The notes below the pieces were generated by a model that searched no databases, had not been told where the DNA came from, and saw only the letters and a program-made list of their open reading frames with translations. Shown here piece after piece: positions 1 to 8,180 of a stretch of DNA of 43,088 bases. The position numbers were made by a program, and so were the translations under genes. Within the stretch, counting starts at the first letter, position 1; each line of letters begins with the position of its first letter. Source of the DNA: an uncultured Opitutia bacterium (GTDB lineage: Bacteria > Verrucomicrobiota > Verrucomicrobiia > Opitutales > Opitutaceae); NCBI GenBank assembly GCA_903900845.1, contig CAIUOU010000050.1, forward strand, positions 1-43,088, given 5' to 3'.

Positions 1-348
1 GGTGGCCGGGAGGCCCATGCCGAGCGAGGCGCCGGTGCTGCCTAGCGCGCGCTCCAGGCGAACCCGCTGCGGATAGCGGCCGCTGATGAGCGCGGCGCGG
101 GTTGGCGTGCATTGCGGCGACGCGTAGAAATCCGTCAGGCGTACGCCATCCCGCGCCAACCGATCGATGTTCGGCGTGCGAATGTCGGTGGCGCCGTAGC
201 AACCGAAGTCGGCGTAGCCGGCGTCGTCCGTGATGATCAGGACCACGTTGGGCCGGGGCGCTTCTCTGGCCCCGAGGGAAAGACACAGGACTAGGGCGAC
301 GCCGAGAAGACGGCTGACCGAATCACTGATAGGAAACCTGATTTTCAT
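1..348 (-). CDS. Sulfatase, N-terminal part, cut by window edge
   Basis: Only the first 116 codons lie in the window; the gene continues past base 1. Translating the minus strand from the ATG at 348 gives a signal peptide (hydrophobic LLGVALVLCLSLGA), then PNVVLIITDDAGYADFGCYG and TPNIDRLARDGVRLTDFYAS, the start of the alkaline-phosphatase-like sulfatase fold with its metal-binding Asp pair. The formylglycine signature CTPTRAALISGR follows, so this is a Cys-type sulfatase that needs a maturation enzyme. Such enzymes remove sulfate esters from polysaccharides or other sulfated compounds, here probably in the periplasm. Neighbours are a broken sialidase-like gene and a TonB receptor, which suits a glycan-use locus, but the substrate cannot be told from this fragment. 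The reading frame stays open upstream of the ATG, so the start rests on the signal peptide. Confidence 0.9.
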   Translation of the reverse strand, partial: MKIRFPISDSVSRLLGVALVLCLSLGAREAPRPNVVLIITDDAGYADFGCYGATDIRTPNIDRLARDGVRLTDFYASPQCTPTRAALISGRYPQRVRLERALGSTGASLGMGLPAT

Positions 349-791
349 GGGGATTGGCTCCGGGATGTCTTCCGCCCGTCTTGCTGATTCCTGCAACTCC
401 GGGAATCGCGTGTTCGCGTCGTCGAAGCGACAGGTTTTGATGCCTGTGGGTCCATCAGGGAGAGACAGGCTGCGGACTTTGCGGTTATCATCGCCGATGC
501 CAAGGTGATCGAAAATGCGTCGGTTCTCGAGCGTGCCGCCGCCATTGCCCGCCAGAGCGATGGGGTTGGAGGAGGGCGACGGCCTCTTAGGTGCGGCCGG
601 GAAGGAGTTGTGTGCGCGCGGTCCCGTCCTCGGCCTCACGACCGAAGAAGGGGTCGGCGCGGCGCTTCTCTCTGGACCACCGGGCAGTTCCGCGTCGGCT
701 TCGGAGGAGAGTCCGCGCTCGGTGGCAAACGACCGGGCGGCTGGCACGGGCGAAGGGCCTGCGGAAGTCTCCGCGGCGAGTAGCCGCCGAC
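349..791. other. Stretch without a recognised gene
   Basis: This segment of about 440 bases between the sulfatase start and the sialidase-like remnant holds only short overlapping open frames on both strands, none with a family I recognise. Its part nearest the sulfatase (about 350-540) is visibly less GC-rich than the surroundings. The minus-strand frame in line with the sulfatase stays open across it and includes a glycine-rich piece (LAGNGGGTLENRR), but without a credible start. It should contain the sulfatase promoter. It may be degraded coding sequence. Confidence 0.4.
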
Positions 792-1342
792 TCAGGGTCG
801 CTCAACCCGGGACTTTCCGAACTGGATGTGCGTGCGCGAACGTTCCTTGGTGCCGCTGTCCCACACCGCCCGGTACTCGCCTGGGATCACCTCGATCAGC
901 GTCGGGTACAGACCAGCTGCGAGTCCTCGCTGTGCCGGTAGTCCATCGGGCAACGCATCGCGAAGGCCCACAGCACCTCCTACTCCGGCACCGTGAAGAG
1001 GATCGCGTTGGCGTAGGCGAACCGCAGGGTCCCCTGCCGCTCCTGGTGGTTGAAGATGTGCACCGGGTCGACCCATTTGTCGCCGTCGTCGGTCGACACG
1101 CTCGCCATGATGTCGCCCATGTCGGTCTTTCCCGGGATCTTCACCCCGGACGCAGCGACGAGGTGCCGGCCCTTCCACTGGGCCAGGTGCGGTTCCCATA
1201 GCTCCGAGGAGCCGGGATTTTTGTCCATGTGCCGGAGTGCCCGCACCGCGGTCACCTCACCGCGGTGTTCGGCGGCGGGCAGGACGGACGCGAAGCCGGC
1301 AAGCAGCGCCAGCGGTAGGAACGGGAGTAGGCGAACTCTCAT
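792..1342 (-). pseudogene. Broken sialidase-like (BNR-repeat) gene
   Basis: The minus strand from the ATG at 1342 begins with a signal peptide (MRVRLLPFLPLALLAGFASV) and a normal start of a secreted sialidase-like protein: SELWEPHLAQWKGRHLVAA, then MASVSTDDGDKWVDPVHIFN, then RFAYANAILFTVPE. A TAG stop at 980-982 interrupts it, but the same frame continues sensibly with EVLWAFAMRCPMDYRHSEDSQL. The text then jumps to another frame reading LYPTLIEVIPGEYRAVWDSG and THIQFGKSRV, the usual C-terminal end of this family. The whole is about 180 codons where the family has roughly 350-400, so most of the propeller is missing. I infer one nonsense change plus an internal deletion with frameshift; the gene is almost certainly dead. 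The family likeness is from recognition of motifs, not a search. Confidence 0.75.
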
Positions 1343-1435
1343 CGGGTAAGGCGTTTCCGGGATCGAGAAACCGGCCTTGGGCTCCGATGCGTCCGTGGAA
1401 GACGGCGTCGTGGTCCGCGGGGAACCAGGTTGCGG

Positions 1436-2812
1436 TCAGCGGCTTGCCAAGGTGGTGGCCAAAGGCAAACCCGAGCAGAACTCCAGCGCCGCCTTGGAGA
1501 CCGAGGCGAGAGTCGCCGCCGTTTGCCGGGTCGGACCCGGAAGTGAACTCACCGCGATTCCGGCGACCCCCAGCGACCGCAGGTCGTTGATCTCGAGCAG
1601 CGCCACTCCGGTGCCGCCCGGGGCGGAGATGTGGGCCGTGTAGTTGCCCGGGGGCAGCACCACGACGAGCGCGGACTCCAGCGGATTGAGCGGCACCCCG
1701 GGAATCCGCGAGAGTTCCGAGCCCGCGGGGATCGCGCCCACGTCTTCATTGAACGCGATGAGACGCCCCGCGGAGTCGTACAGTTCAAGGCGGGGATTCG
1801 CCACGGCGCCGGTGACGCCGAAGGCCGTGAGCGATGGGCCCTTGGCTGTGATCAAGGTGCGCACCGGCTCCGTGCCGCTGATGCTGAGGCCGCCGATCAG
1901 GACCTGATCGCCGGCGCCCGCCAGCCCGCGGATGGAGAGATTGCCGTAGCGGGCACTCGGCAGCTCGTTCGAAACCTGGATTTGACCGCGCAGTTGCCCT
2001 CCGGTGAACGCCTGACTGTGGTAATTGAGATAGGTTCCACCCGTCAGCAGCGCCAGCGGGTCGCCGACGTAAGGAATGTCGTGGGATCCGGAGATATGTC
2101 CGTTCGACGAGTTGTAGGCGCCGGCCGTCGCGTTGGTGCCAAGTTGGGTCCGGGCCGGTCCGCCGGCGCCGGGCGCGCCCTCGTGGATGTGGGAGTTGGT
2201 GAAGACGCTCGAAAAGAGGAAGAGCGAGTGTCGGATGCTAATGGTGCCGGCTCCCGGATCGTAGGAGAGGATCGCAGCGCCGAAATTGTTCACGCCGGAG
2301 AAGTTCAACGCTGGGAAAGCTGCCGCCTCCTGCGCCACGTCGAGCTTGGCCACGAGGCGGACCGGACGGGCGATCAGCTGCCCGCGCACTTCCCCGCCCG
2401 GATACTGGGCCGAGTGAAAGTTCAAATAAGCTCCGCCTTGGAGCAGCTTCAGCTTGTCGCCCCCGTAGCTGAGGGCACGGAAATTACCGGTGAGGGAGTT
2501 GCCGCTTCGCGTGTAGGCTGTTTCCGCTCCGAGATTGGTGACCACGCCGCCGTTCGCGCCCGCCGCCGCTTCGTGGATGTGCGAAGCCGTGGCGGTGTTC
2601 GTCATTCCGTTGATCGAGACGATCAGGTCGAAGGTGTTTGCGCGGACATCATACAGCATGATTGCGGTTCCGGTCGCCGGGGAGGCGTTTGCGGGGACTT
2701 CCTGCGCGGCGTTGATCGTCGCGCGGAGTTCCACGATCTGAGCCCAGATGGTGCCGGGGAGGGCGCCGAGCGCGACCGAGATGACAAGGCGGATGAAAGG
2801 CGGGAGGTGCAT
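1436..2812 (-). CDS. Secreted protein with two CHRD domains
   Basis: The 458-residue product starts with a signal peptide (MHLPPFIRLVISVALGALPG, cleavage near IWA-Q). Two CHRD domains follow, at roughly residues 28-150 and 152-285. Each has the hallmark ASHIHEAAAGANGG or NSHIHEGAPGAGGP segment and ends with the G(G/Q)xRGQ strand (GGEVRGQL, GGQLRGQI). From about residue 290 to 420 there is a beta-rich module, NLSIRGLAGAGDQVLIGGL through LPPGNYTAHISAPGGTGVAL, that I associate with extracellular verrucomicrobial proteins. CHRD is a structural domain first seen in chordin; its bacterial role is unknown. The last 35 or so residues after LLEINDL look unlike the module's usual end and may come from a late frameshift. 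No Shine-Dalgarno sequence is visible. The protein is probably exported or surface-held; no function is claimed. Confidence 0.85.
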   Translation of the reverse strand: MHLPPFIRLVISVALGALPGTIWAQIVELRATINAAQEVPANASPATGTAIMLYDVRANTFDLIVSINGMTNTATASHIHEAAAGANGGVVTNLGAETAYTRSGNSLTGNFRALSYGGDKLKLLQGGAYLNFHSAQYPGGEVRGQLIARPVRLVAKLDVAQEAAAFPALNFSGVNNFGAAILSYDPGAGTISIRHSLFLFSSVFTNSHIHEGAPGAGGPARTQLGTNATAGAYNSSNGHISGSHDIPYVGDPLALLTGGTYLNYHSQAFTGGQLRGQIQVSNELPSARYGNLSIRGLAGAGDQVLIGGLSISGTEPVRTLITAKGPSLTAFGVTGAVANPRLELYDSAGRLIAFNEDVGAIPAGSELSRIPGVPLNPLESALVVVLPPGNYTAHISAPGGTGVALLEINDLRSLGVAGIAVSSLPGPTRQTAATLASVSKAALEFCSGLPLATTLASR

Positions 2813-2942
2813 CGTGATTTGGAATGATCGTGCGTTGGAGTGCGGATGGCGGCTGCAAGATCATGCTCCATCGCCGAGTGCTTGCAAGGTAGTGAGGCGA
2901 GATGGCGGCAGCGGGATCGTGGGCTGCTATTAAAAAGGCCTG

Positions 2943-3381
2943 CGTGATGCCGCTTCGCCCGCACCGGCGGCGGTGCTTTTCGCGGTGCCGTTGGAGACCC
3001 GGCCGATCCAGTTCGGTCAGGTCAGCGTCGAGTTGCCCCCTGCAACCCGCTGCCATGGAGCGTACCGGCACGGATACCGTGGCCGCGGAAGTCCAAGTGA
3101 TCGCCTGCGGCCCGCTGGCCTTCGTCACTCTGCCCGGGGGGGGGCTGACGGAACTTGGCGTGGCCGTCCGGGAGAAGTCCCCCTTCCCGCAGACCCTCGT
3201 GCTGGGCTACAGCAACGGCAACGGCCTCCGTTATAGGTGGAAGCTGGGCGAGAAGGCCCGGGGCGGCTACGAGATGGAGGTGGCGGTCGCGGGCACGAAT
3301 GAGTGCGGAGCGCTGCTGGTCGGAGCGGCGACGCGGCTCCTCCGCCCGATCTACGACGAGTCCGGCCGCCCCCGGCGCTGA
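2943..3381 (+). pseudogene. Ceramidase-like C-terminal fragment, frameshifted
   Basis: Two frames have to be joined to read this remnant. One gives VLFAVPLETRPIQFGQVSVE over about 2973-3045. The other, from about 3060 on, gives AAEVQVIACGPLAFVTLPGG, LTELGVAVREKSPFPQTLVL, GYSNGNGLRY and a GGYEMEVAV end. The second block resembles the C-terminal part of neutral/alkaline non-lysosomal ceramidase-like proteins, where a segment of the type 'E-V-Q-...-P-G-E-...-SPFP' is typical. The rest of the enzyme is absent, and there is no start that would yield a complete domain. It lies tail to tail with the TonB receptor at 3400. I take it as a decayed fragment. The alternative is a short functional protein starting near 3055, which seems unlikely. 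Confidence 0.6.
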
Positions 3382-3399
3382 CCGGAGGCGCGGCCGGGC

Positions 3400-6150
3400 T
3401 CAGAAGCGGACGGTGACGTTCAGTTCCGTCTGCAGGGGAACGACGTAGCTGAAGCGGTAGACGTTCCGGCCGTCGTTCATTGTCGTGAAGCTGGTCTTGC
3501 GCAGCTTACCGTTCTCCAAGTCGTTCAGGTTGCGGAAGCCGAGGCGCACGCGCACCTGCTGGTTCCAGACCTTCTGGTCGCGCATCACATAGCCGTGCAC
3601 GAGGTGAGTGGCGCCGCCGACCATCTCCTGCCCGTTTGGGATCCCGAAGAGATAGTCATCGCGCCAGCTGCCATTGAGCCCGATCCGCACGCCGCGCAGC
3701 GGGGCCCAGGTGTCCCGCTGGAAGGCATAATCGGCGACCCAGCTGGCGGACCACGGGGAGGCGCGGGGGCCGGCGGGCTTGGTGTCGATGTCCAGGGTAT
3801 CGAGGAGCAGCTTGGCCTCCGTGAGCAAGGTGGGGAGCTCATTGCCCCGTTTTACGGCCGCCTCGTAGTATCCGCGGAAGCGATCGAGGTCGGGCTGGCC
3901 CCTTACGTCGGTGCGGGCGAGGGTGAACCGGAGCTGGAGCCCGCGCACCGGTCGCAGGTTGAGGGTGAGGTCGGCGCCGCGCGAGTTCTCGGTCGACTTG
4001 TAATTGCGGGCGGCGCTGGCGGTGCCTTCCTCCCCGTACTTGTAGCGCGGGTCGCCGGGCAGGATGTCGTTCGGATTCATCAGGTCCTCGATCTCCGCGG
4101 TGTTAAAATCGACGACGTTGTTCCAGCTGAGGGCGACATTCTGGCGATCAATATTGAAGATCCCCAAATTCACGCTGGCCCGGTCCTGCCAGAAGCTGCC
4201 CTTGAGGCCCACTTCCTGATTCACGCCGGTGATGGGCGGGAAGCGCTCGCGATCGAAGGTACGGAGACCTTGGAAGCGGAAGGATTCTGAATAGACCCCG
4301 TACAGGTTCAGATCCCGCGTCAGCACCACGGTGAGGCCGCCGGTGAAGCTAGTGTTCTCCAGCCGCAGTTGGCGGTTTTCCACGTATTCCCCGGGCAGCG
4401 CCTTGGCGCGCACGGGAGGCTCAATGTCCTCGGCGTAGGGGCCGAACTTGCGTTTCCCCTCGTACTCATAGTTGCGGTTCCAGTCGTGGCGGGCGCCGAT
4501 CAGGGACTGGAGGCGACCATTCAGGTAGCGCCCGCTGGCGGAAAAGGCGACCGCGGAGGCCTGGCGCCACTGGGTGCCGTCGGTGGCGCTGGATCCGGAG
4601 GGGAAGAAGGCGAGGGATTTGGGGGTGATATCGGGCGTGGCCGGCAGGTTGGCCGGCTTCATCGCGTCGAATATGGCACGGGAATAGAAACGCGGGTCGT
4701 CGAAGAACAGGCGGAGGCGGACGCGGTCGAGGTTGGTGTTGAGACCGGCGGCGGTCCCGCGGTCGACGTTGCGGGTATTGAAGGTGTTAAAGCGCCAGTT
4801 AATCACCTGGTCCTCGCGGTACTCTGCGCTGGCGACGAAGAGCTGTTGCATCCATTTCCAGCGGTCGAACTTGTACACCGCGGTGCCACGGAATGAGTTC
4901 ACGATGTTGCCGAAGCGCTTCTCATCGAGCTCCGACTCGACGTAGGGCCGGCCGTCCACGTCGATGCTGATCGTGCTGGAGAAGAAGTTGTCGTTCCGGA
5001 TGGCCTTCTGCTTTTGGTGATTATAAGCGAGTTCGAGTCCGACCGGCCCGAGGCGCTGCTCGAGGGTGGCGGTGTAGGTTTGGAAGGGGCGATTCTGGCG
5101 GTCGAAAGAACCGCGCAGGTTGTAATGCTTCGGGTACCCGGCGTACCGCCGGGTACCGGTCACGGTGCCCGCGGCGTTGCGCATCGTCACATCGAAGTAG
5201 CCGCCCTCGACGAGGGACGGTGAGCCGCCGATCGGGCCATTGGAGCGATCGGCGGCGGGGAGGTTGGCGCGGACGATCCACTGCCCGTCGGAGGTGTAAT
5301 AGAGGCGATCCGAGGTGTAGGCGCGCGAGCGGGCGGAAATCTCGCGGATGGTCACCCCGCCGAAGCCGCGGACGTTTTCGAAGTCCCCCCGCTCGTACTC
5401 GAGGCGGATGAGGGTTTGCGGCAGCGGCTGCCAGGTGGTGGTGAGAGTTTCCCCCTCCAGTTGGTAGGTCGAGGCATCCTGGAATGTCCGCTCCTGGCGG
5501 CGCACGGCGTTCAGCCGAAGGGCGAGCCCGTCGCGCAGCTTCCGGTTGTAATCGAGCTGGAAGCGGTAGGCGCCGTCGCTGTTGTAGGCGGCGAAGAGCG
5601 TGCCGAACGTCTTCATAATGGCACGCTTGGTGAAGACCGAGGCCTGGCCACCGGGCTCGACATCACCGAAGATGAGCGAATTGGAGCCCTTGCCGAAGTC
5701 GATCCGCTCGACGTTGTAGGTGTCGCTGGGCACGTACCAGCGGAAGTAGTTGCGGGTGGCCGTGGAGCCAGAGAGACCGCGAAAGGCGATCGCGCCGCCC
5801 TGGTTGTCGTTCTCCAAGGTCGGCGGCGCGTAGGCGTTGGCGACAAAGTTCGCCACCTCGTCCGCCGTGTACAGGCCCAAGTCCTCGATGAAGTCGGCCG
5901 TGATCGCGTCGATGTTCACCGGAACATCCTTGAGCGCCTGTTTGGTGCGGGTGGCGGAGAGCGTCTCGTTGGCGGACCAGCCGGTCTCTCGCTCCGTCGC
6001 GATGATGAAAGGGGAGAGGGTGACAGTTTGATCCTGCGCGGGAGGGGTCGCCGGGGCGGCGGGAAGGGTCTGGGCGAGACCGGTCGCAGATTGCAGGACG
6101 AGGCCCGCGCAGAGCAGCGCAGGCAGGGGACGGAACGCGTCTAGGCGCAT
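3400..6150 (-). CDS. TonB-dependent outer-membrane receptor
   Basis: The 916-residue protein is a ligand-gated outer-membrane transporter powered by TonB. From the ATG at 6150 it begins with a signal peptide (PLPALLCAGLVLQSATGLAQ). A plug follows at about residues 40-200: QTVTLSPFIIATERETGW, PVNIDAITADFIEDLGLYTA, GAIAFRGLSGS, VERIDFGKGSNSLIFGDVEP. The rest is a 22-strand type barrel that ends in phenylalanine (LNVTVRF), as barrel-assembly requires. The frame stays open for 101 codons upstream to 6453, but that stretch is proline/arginine-rich without export features, so 6150 is preferred. No carboxypeptidase-like N-terminal extension is present, unlike the second receptor at 38447. No Shine-Dalgarno motif is seen. 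The substrate is not deducible; the neighbouring sulfatase and sialidase remnants hint at glycan or organic-matter uptake. Confidence 0.93.
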   Translation of the reverse strand: MRLDAFRPLPALLCAGLVLQSATGLAQTLPAAPATPPAQDQTVTLSPFIIATERETGWSANETLSATRTKQALKDVPVNIDAITADFIEDLGLYTADEVANFVANAYAPPTLENDNQGGAIAFRGLSGSTATRNYFRWYVPSDTYNVERIDFGKGSNSLIFGDVEPGGQASVFTKRAIMKTFGTLFAAYNSDGAYRFQLDYNRKLRDGLALRLNAVRRQERTFQDASTYQLEGETLTTTWQPLPQTLIRLEYERGDFENVRGFGGVTIREISARSRAYTSDRLYYTSDGQWIVRANLPAADRSNGPIGGSPSLVEGGYFDVTMRNAAGTVTGTRRYAGYPKHYNLRGSFDRQNRPFQTYTATLEQRLGPVGLELAYNHQKQKAIRNDNFFSSTISIDVDGRPYVESELDEKRFGNIVNSFRGTAVYKFDRWKWMQQLFVASAEYREDQVINWRFNTFNTRNVDRGTAAGLNTNLDRVRLRLFFDDPRFYSRAIFDAMKPANLPATPDITPKSLAFFPSGSSATDGTQWRQASAVAFSASGRYLNGRLQSLIGARHDWNRNYEYEGKRKFGPYAEDIEPPVRAKALPGEYVENRQLRLENTSFTGGLTVVLTRDLNLYGVYSESFRFQGLRTFDRERFPPITGVNQEVGLKGSFWQDRASVNLGIFNIDRQNVALSWNNVVDFNTAEIEDLMNPNDILPGDPRYKYGEEGTASAARNYKSTENSRGADLTLNLRPVRGLQLRFTLARTDVRGQPDLDRFRGYYEAAVKRGNELPTLLTEAKLLLDTLDIDTKPAGPRASPWSASWVADYAFQRDTWAPLRGVRIGLNGSWRDDYLFGIPNGQEMVGGATHLVHGYVMRDQKVWNQQVRVRLGFRNLNDLENGKLRKTSFTTMNDGRNVYRFSYVVPLQTELNVTVRF

Positions 6151-6471
6151 AGGGCGGGGTTCTGGGTCTCGGGGAGTCGGGTGCGGGAAAGACGAAGAAC
6201 TTATGATCCGGATTTGCAAAGCGCCATTCGCGGGCCGGACGGTCGGTGAGCACGGGATTGGAACACCGAGAGGAAACTGGATTTCCAGGGGGATCGGATC
6301 CGGGAGGGGCTTCAGGGGAGGGTGCTCGGTGGAAACGGAGTCGGCCCCCTGGAGTCCCCAACCCTCAAGTCCGACTGACCGACCGGCCGGTGGCGCTGCT
6401 GGCGGCGCTTGGTTCCTGAGCCGGGGTGTTTTTGTGCGCCATTTGTGCGGCATTCCGCTCCGGAGGGAAAT
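6151..6471. other. Intergenic region between receptor and tRNA
   Basis: This stretch of about 320 bases lies upstream of the receptor and downstream of the tRNA, all on the minus strand. It should hold the receptor promoter and leader, but I see no convincing -35/-10 pair. A short perfect palindrome, CTGGATTTCCAG at 6277-6288, is the only local structure noted. No gene is supported here. Confidence 0.5.
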
Positions 6472-6548
6472 TGGCGCACCCGTAGGGAGTCGAACCCCAA
6501 ACCTTCTGATCCGTAGTCAGATGCTCTATCCAATTGAGCTACGGGTGC
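6472..6548 (-). tRNA. tRNA-Arg (anticodon ACG)
   Basis: Read on the minus strand, the sequence folds as a full cloverleaf. The acceptor stem is GCACCCG with CGGGTGC, and the D arm is GCTC...GAGC. The anticodon stem TCTGA/TCAGA has loop CTACGGA, giving anticodon ACG (arginine, CGN codons after A34 deamination to inosine). The T arm is TGGGG-TTCGACT-CCCTA with one G-U pair. The discriminator is G, and CCA is encoded at 6472-6474. An A34 tRNA implies a TadA-type deaminase elsewhere in the genome. Confidence 0.97.
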
Positions 6549-6754
6549 GTAAAGGAGCGCAGAACAAGGAGTGATCCCGCGGTGGGCGCAAGCGAGAATT
6601 TGGAACCGTGTCTTCGCGGCTCATACTGGCGAGCCGGGCAGATTTCCCCCTTTCGCTTTGCGCGCGGATCGCGAGCACGACGCGATAGGCGGCCGGGGTG
6701 GCTCGCGCGGAGTTTCCGTTTGACGGTGCCGGCGGCGCTCGCGACGGTGGCCGA

Positions 6755-8161
6755 ATGGCTGAGAGCAACGAATACGATCTTGTGGTCATCGGCGGAGGTC
6801 CCGCGGGTTACGCGGGTGCGATCCGCGCCGGACAACTCGGCAAGAAGGTCGCCTGCATCGAGTTGGAGCGCGCCGGCGGCACTTGTCTGAACTGGGGTTG
6901 CATCCCGACCAAGGCCCTGCTGAAAAGCGCGGAGCTCTACCGCTCGTTCCAGAAAGCGGAGGCCTTCGGTCTCGAGGCTAAGGGGCTTGGGTTCGATTTC
7001 CGCAAGGTGATGGATCGCTCGCGCACGGTCGCGGGTCAGATGGCCAAGGGCGTTGAGTTCCTGTTCCGGAAGAACAAGGTCGATTACATCGTGGGCCGCG
7101 CGCAGGTCACGGTGCCGGGTATGGTCGAGATCACCGACGGTCCGCAGAAGGGAACGTTCCTGCGGACGAAGAACGTTCTTCTCGCCACCGGGTGCAAGCC
7201 GCGCCGCTTGCCCGAGGTTCCGGTCGACGGTGCGCGCGTGATGACGTCACGCGAGGCGCTTGAGCCGCGGGCCAGCGCGCCGAAATCGATCGTGATCATG
7301 GGCGCCGGCGCGATCGGCGTGGAGTTCGCCTACTTTTTCAACGCCTTCGGCTCGAAGGTCACGCTGGTGGAGATGCTGCCGCAGATCGTGCCGGTCGAGG
7401 ACGAGGAGGTCGCCAAGGCCCTGCAGCGTTCGTTTGAGAAGTCAGGCATCGCCGTGCACACCGGCACCAAGGTGGAGAACATCCGCGTCGGCAAAACCAA
7501 GGTTGAACTCAGCCTGGTCAGAACCGGCGAGGCCAACTCCACGGAGGTCGAGGCCGAGTGCCTGTTGCTCGCCATCGGCGTCACCCCCAACCTCGAGGGC
7601 GCGGTGTCCGCCAAGGTCCCGGTGGCGCTGGAGCGCGGCTACGTGAAGGTCGACGACAACTACCAGTCCAGCGTGAAGGGAATCTACGCGGCGGGAGACA
7701 TCATCGGTCCGCCGTGGCTCGCGCACGTCGCGACCTACGAGGCGGTGAACGCGGTCAACGCCATGTTCGGCCATGCCCACGGTGGCCGGGTGAAGATTTT
7801 CCCGGGCTGCACCTACTGCCAGCCGCAGATCGCGAGCACCGGGCTGACCGAGAAGGCCTGCCAGGAAAAGGGGCTGGCCTACAAGGTGGGCAAGTTCCCG
7901 TTCACCGCCTCCGGCAAGGCGGTCGCGGCGGGCGATTCGGAAGGTTTCGTGAAGGTCATCACCGACGCGAAGACCGGCGAGATCCTCGGGGTCCACATCC
8001 TCGGCAACGAGGCGCCCGAGTTGATCGCCGAGTACGTCCTGGCGATGAACATGGAGGGCACCGCCGAAGAGGTGCATCGGGCGATTCATGCGCACCCGAC
8101 GCTCAGCGAGGCCTTGATGGAGGCGGCGGCCGCGACCTCCGGCGAGGCGATCCACATCTGA
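6755..8161 (+). CDS. lpdA: Dihydrolipoyl dehydrogenase
   Basis: The 468-residue flavoprotein re-oxidises dihydrolipoamide of 2-oxoacid dehydrogenase or glycine-cleavage complexes, passing electrons through FAD to NAD+. The FAD site YDLVVIGGGPAGYAGAIRAG is at the N-terminus, followed by the redox disulfide GGTCLNWGCIPTKAL (Cys44 and Cys49). The NAD-binding IVIMGAGAIGVEF comes next, then the second FAD segment GIYAAGDIIG. The C-terminal dimer domain has the catalytic pair in HAHPTLSEA (His447, Glu452). Length is normal for the family. The frame is open 19 codons further upstream, but MAESNEYDL is the normal N-terminus. No partner E1/E2 genes are nearby. The gene is tail to tail with the pyrophosphatase, with only 19 bases between the stops. 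Confidence 0.96.
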   Translation: MAESNEYDLVVIGGGPAGYAGAIRAGQLGKKVACIELERAGGTCLNWGCIPTKALLKSAELYRSFQKAEAFGLEAKGLGFDFRKVMDRSRTVAGQMAKGVEFLFRKNKVDYIVGRAQVTVPGMVEITDGPQKGTFLRTKNVLLATGCKPRRLPEVPVDGARVMTSREALEPRASAPKSIVIMGAGAIGVEFAYFFNAFGSKVTLVEMLPQIVPVEDEEVAKALQRSFEKSGIAVHTGTKVENIRVGKTKVELSLVRTGEANSTEVEAECLLLAIGVTPNLEGAVSAKVPVALERGYVKVDDNYQSSVKGIYAAGDIIGPPWLAHVATYEAVNAVNAMFGHAHGGRVKIFPGCTYCQPQIASTGLTEKACQEKGLAYKVGKFPFTASGKAVAAGDSEGFVKVITDAKTGEILGVHILGNEAPELIAEYVLAMNMEGTAEEVHRAIHAHPTLSEALMEAAAATSGEAIHI

Positions 8162-8180
8162 CCGGCCCCGCCGGCCGGAC

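Noticed and set aside
349-545. DUF1552-like tail upstream of the sulfatase
   Set aside because: A glycine-rich LAGNGGG piece recalled that family, but the flanking residues do not continue the likeness.
6151-6453. 101-codon N-terminal extension of the TonB receptor
   Set aside because: The extension is proline/arginine-rich and lacks a signal peptide, while the ATG at 6150 gives a proper one.
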